From Algorimicrobium sediminis (GTDB taxonomy: Bacteria > Bacteroidota > Bacteroidia > Flavobacteriales > Flavobacteriaceae), in NCBI RefSeq assembly GCF_042684585.1, contig NZ_JBHULS010000004.1, positions 62,001-126,000 on the forward strand: DNA of 64,000 nt, in the 5' to 3' direction. The notes beneath the pieces are model-generated. The model did not search any database. It was not told the origin of the DNA and saw only the letters and a program-made list of their open reading frames with translations. This document shows positions 61,262-64,000 of the stretch, one piece after another. Made by a program: the position numbers and the translations under genes. Position 1 is the stretch's first letter; every line of letters begins with the position of its first letter.

Positions 61262-64000
61262 TTAATACCACCGCCTGGTAAACAAGCCAAATAATGTATT
61301 AAAATCTAACGTCACGATAAATCTGATTTTTTCGGCATATTGCGGTTGTGAAACTTCCCAACCTAAATTGGAATACACTGGAAAATAAAGTTCAAAATAA
61401 TCTTCCAGAAGACTAACACGAATACCGGTATCGTATAATACTTGAATGCTGTTATCATGGTTTTTAATCATGCCAAGATCGCCATAAGCTAAAATGTATT
61501 TCCAAATTGTGGTACTACCATTTAAGGCCGATAACCACTGATTCGCAAAGCCAGGTTGTAATTTCGATTTAAAGCCACCTTCGGCAATTATTAATTGCTG
61601 ACTAAATAAACCCGTACTTTCCGAGCGACCGTAGTAATTATAATCAAATAAATAATCGGTTGGTCTATCTAAAGCAAAACTAAAATAATTAGAATCCTGG
61701 TAGGTTTTGTTGTACAGAAAAACACCAGTAAAAAAGCGCAAATTATATTGTCTGTTGGTTTCCGTTAATTTTCTGAACTCATAATTAAGGGCTATTTTTC
61801 CGAATTTTTCAGAAAATTGGGTGTCTACAAACCAAGCGGAAAAATTCACTAAATTTTTATCTATTTGGCGGTACCTCATGTTAAAAACACCATAATCCGG
61901 CTGTATGTCTCTGGTGGTTGTAGGCGTGGTAGGGTTGGTATCGCGATTAATATCAACATAGCGAAAATTTAAATATTGACGCTTATTGGAACGCAAATTA
62001 GACTTATTGCGGAAGGATAACTGAACGCCGGGCGTATATTTAGTAACAAACAAATTTTCGGCATAGCTAGCGTAACTTGCTCCAATGCCATAATCTATGT
62101 GAAATAAATGAGCAGTGTTATTAAAATATTGGCGGTAGTTAAGGCTTACCGAACCCGTTAATGCATTCGATTTTAAGCCATATTGCGGTGCTATTTTATA
62201 ATAAAAAGGCTTCCGTAATACCGATTTGTTGTAGGCTTTGGCGCCTAACACAATGCCATCGTAAATATTATTAAATTCTACAATAGGCATTAAAAATACC
62301 TGATTATAAGCAGGATCCTCAATGTCCTTTAATAAACGAACTTGCAGTGGTTTGTTAAAAAGTTTTTTAGTAAGTAATTTGGTGTTGTTTCTAACATTGT
62401 ATTCGGGTACTATATAATCGTAATTTAAAACTAGCCGCGTAGTTTCCATATCTGGAATGACCACTGTAGCGGAATCTGTTATGGTTTCTGTCCAAATTTT
62501 AGTTGTTAAACTTTGGTTGTTAAAAGCAAAAAGCGAAATAGGAGCAGGCATGTTTCGCCTGTTTTTTATAGTAACATGAATGGAATCCTCCTTTCTAATA
62601 GCTTTCGTAATTTTGAAATCCATGTATTTATTGGTTTCCAGGTAATCACCAAAAAACCAATTTAAGTCTTTGTGTGTTTTGGATTTTAAAAAACGCTCGA
62701 AACTGGAAGTGGTTACAATTTGATTCTGATGGCGTTCTAAAAACGTTTTAAGGTGTTTGGGAAGCGAGTCGTTCTCAAGATAGGCATCTACATATTTTAA
62801 GCCAATACCTGCTTTGTATTTATTGGCAATATTCTCATTAAATTTTAACAAAGAATCCTTTTCCATGAGCAAAGGCTGATCTATGTGTTGGCGCGCCATA
62901 TGAAGATATAAAAAACTGTACTGCGCATTAAAATCCAATTGGGTAGCATGAAACGATTTTAAACCCCAAAAATTAGATAACGTACCGGCTAACTTCATAT
63001 CTGGATAAAACGCATCCACATAGGCCATTAAATAATATATTTGCAAACCATCTATGAGCCACTGGTCTGTGCGCGGATTTAGTTGCAAAACATTTTCAAG
63101 ATAGTTGCGTAATCCTGTTTTAAGAATTTTAAGTTCATACTGAAAATGATCGGGGAATGGCCTTATAAAATTTGGTAGTAGGTTTAATCCGTAAATAGGA
63201 CTTTTGCGATAATCTATATCCGAAATAAGCAACCGTTTATGCGGATACGGCCCTAATTTATCGGTTAAAAATTTGGCAATATTATCGGTTACAAGTACTT
63301 TGTTTAAGGTGCTTAAGTTTTCGTCGTCTACATTGGAAACTAGCGTGAAATAATCTGTTTCAATTTCTCGAAAATCGTTGTTTTTCTTTAAGAATAGTTT
63401 CGAGTTAACACGGTTTTTTCCAGTAAAAACAGCTACTTGTTGTGAGTTGGTTTTGGTAAGGCTCACCCTATCCAGTTCGGTTTCGATATTAAAATGGGGA
63501 GGACAGGTAATTTCCAAGTTAATGTTAGCCTGTGGTACAAACATATCATCCAAATCCTTATTACTGCTATAGTGCCAATTGCCGTTATAAACAGCGGGTG
63601 TTATATACCAATAACGTAAATTGAAATCGCCATTTTCAGTAACGCCATAGCGTGTAAATTTATCCTTGGGTACTTGTACAATGTAATTTAAACGTATGGT
63701 GTAAGCACTATTGGGTAATGCAGGTTCTGTTAGGTTTACTTGCAACACATCAATCATATTTTTTATGCGCGTAAAACTTACTTGTTCATTGTTTTGTGTT
63801 ACCGAAGTGACTACCGAGTAGCCACGGTCGTTATTTTTTGCAAAGTGGAACTCTGTTTTAAATTCTTCTGCAAAACGCTTTGCTAAAGGTGTTTTTTTTG
63901 TGGCAAAGCTATGGTTCCAATCGTTTAAATAAACAGTTTGAAGGGTATCTGCCGTATTGTTATAATAGGTGATTAATTGGGAAATTTGAATTTGGCTTTT
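61262..64000 (-). CDS. M1-peptidase-like protein with predicted C-terminal outer-membrane barrel (5' end outside window)
   Basis: The frame is open to the last base, so the N-terminus lies beyond the window; the apparent Met at 63757 is internal. The visible part starts in an M1 N-terminal beta domain (YYNNTADTLQTVYLNDWNHS, YTIRLNYIVQVP), then an M1-like catalytic domain. The position of HExxH is lost (FQYELKILKTGL) and the third-ligand site WLNEG reads WLIDG, so it cannot bind zinc in the usual way. From about residue 490 (counting from 63757) it shows amphipathic strands ending in FTRRWY, with Tyr last, as in outer-membrane barrels. It is probably a surface protein derived from a peptidase. 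Confidence 0.83.
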   Translation of the reverse strand, partial: KSQIQISQLITYYNNTADTLQTVYLNDWNHSFATKKTPLAKRFAEEFKTEFHFAKNNDRGYSVVTSVTQNNEQVSFTRIKNMIDVLQVNLTEPALPNSAYTIRLNYIVQVPKDKFTRYGVTENGDFNLRYWYITPAVYNGNWHYSSNKDLDDMFVPQANINLEITCPPHFNIETELDRVSLTKTNSQQVAVFTGKNRVNSKLFLKKNNDFREIETDYFTLVSNVDDENLSTLNKVLVTDNIAKFLTDKLGPYPHKRLLISDIDYRKSPIYGLNLLPNFIRPFPDHFQYELKILKTGLRNYLENVLQLNPRTDQWLIDGLQIYYLMAYVDAFYPDMKLAGTLSNFWGLKSFHATQLDFNAQYSFLYLHMARQHIDQPLLMEKDSLLKFNENIANKYKAGIGLKYVDAYLENDSLPKHLKTFLERHQNQIVTTSSFERFLKSKTHKDLNWFFGDYLETNKYMDFKITKAIRKEDSIHVTIKNRRNMPAPISLFAFNNQSLTTKIWTETITDSATVVIPDMETTRLVLNYDYIVPEYNVRNNTKLLTKKLFNKPLQVRLLKDIEDPAYNQVFLMPIVEFNNIYDGIVLGAKAYNKSVLRKPFYYKIAPQYGLKSNALTGSVSLNYRQYFNNTAHLFHIDYGIGASYASYAENLFVTKYTPGVQLSFRNKSNLRSNKRQYLNFRYVDINRDTNPTTPTTTRDIQPDYGVFNMRYRQIDKNLVNFSAWFVDTQFSEKFGKIALNYEFRKLTETNRQYNLRFFTGVFLYNKTYQDSNYFSFALDRPTDYLFDYNYYGRSESTGLFSQQLIIAEGGFKSKLQPGFANQWLSALNGSTTIWKYILAYGDLGMIKNHDNSIQVLYDTGIRVSLLEDYFELYFPVYSNLGWEVSQPQYAEKIRFIVTLDFNTLFGLFTRRWY

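Noticed and set aside
1..64000. CRISPR arrays, insertion sequences, prophage, tRNA or rRNA genes
   Set aside because: No regularly spaced repeats, transposase or integrase motifs, or tRNA cloverleaf sequences with a CCA-ready acceptor stem were seen in the intergenic regions.

Overview
The window comes from a member of the Bacteroidota, most likely a marine Flavobacteriaceae. The evidence is AT-rich DNA (about 38-40% GC by eye), promoters of the Bacteroidota type (TAnnTTTG at -7), little use of Shine-Dalgarno sites, several TTG starts, lipoproteins with Ser/Asp-rich residues after the lipidated Cys, and family-typical genes (glutaminyl cyclase, fused 2-oxoacid dehydrogenase E1, PNGase F-like glycosidase, GltB2-like protein). 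I see no phage, IS element, CRISPR array, tRNA or rRNA. This is a mostly core chromosomal segment with small convergent and divergent operons, many closed by strong hairpin terminators.

Layout. 1-1.6 kb: end of a sensor kinase gene and its OmpR-type regulator. 1.6-9.0 kb (minus): miaA, a voltage-gated K+ channel, a DnaQ exonuclease/GIY-YIG fusion, a YggS PLP protein, DUF1015, 3-hydroxybutyryl-CoA dehydrogenase and a Gfo/Idh/MocA oxidoreductase. 9.1-14.5 kb: pcm, the smpB operon, a DUF6503-like lipoprotein, deoC-deoD and an OmpW-like barrel. 14.8-19.8 kb: clpB, a YtxJ-like bacilliredoxin and a YtcJ-like amidohydrolase lipoprotein. 20.0-22.7 kb: two adjacent secreted proteins of unknown function. 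22.8-31.6 kb: fumarylacetoacetase, glyA, lipoproteins, a thioesterase, glutaminyl cyclase, the SRP RNA gene, an SDR and a fructose-6-phosphate aldolase-like protein. 31.8-41.4 kb: a thioredoxin-fold lipoprotein without its CXXC, an ABC-F ATPase, a cold-shock protein, pheT, trmL and an unusual recG. 41.4-49.2 kb: a PNGase F-like lipoprotein, an M1 aminopeptidase, a GltB2-like FMN protein and an AsmA-like protein. 49.2-56.8 kb: a PcrA/UvrD helicase, a TsaC/Sua5 protein, an OmpA lipoprotein, a GT2 glycosyltransferase, a solo HsdR-N nuclease-like protein, holA and a PfpI/DJ-1 protein. 56.8-64 kb: a small hypothetical, DoxX, the 2-oxoacid dehydrogenase E1, a chimeric receiver/HlyD-tail ORF, and the C-terminal part of an M1-like protein with a predicted outer-membrane barrel.

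Most genes serve translation quality (miaA, smpB, pheT, trmL, tsaC, ABC-F, pcm), DNA repair and replication (recG, pcrA, holA, exonuclease), nucleoside and amino-acid catabolism (deoC/deoD, fahA, glyA), or surface and secreted functions (OmpW, OmpA, PNGase F, peptidases). The most unusual points are: a RecG interrupted between helicase motifs II and III by a decayed DUF559 nuclease-like domain; an ORF fusing a truncated response-regulator receiver to the tail of an HlyD-type secretion adaptor; an exonuclease gene whose only sensible start is ATT; an ABC-F protein whose two ATP sites are inversely degenerate; and a PNGase F homologue with all three catalytic acids and two added Ig-like domains.
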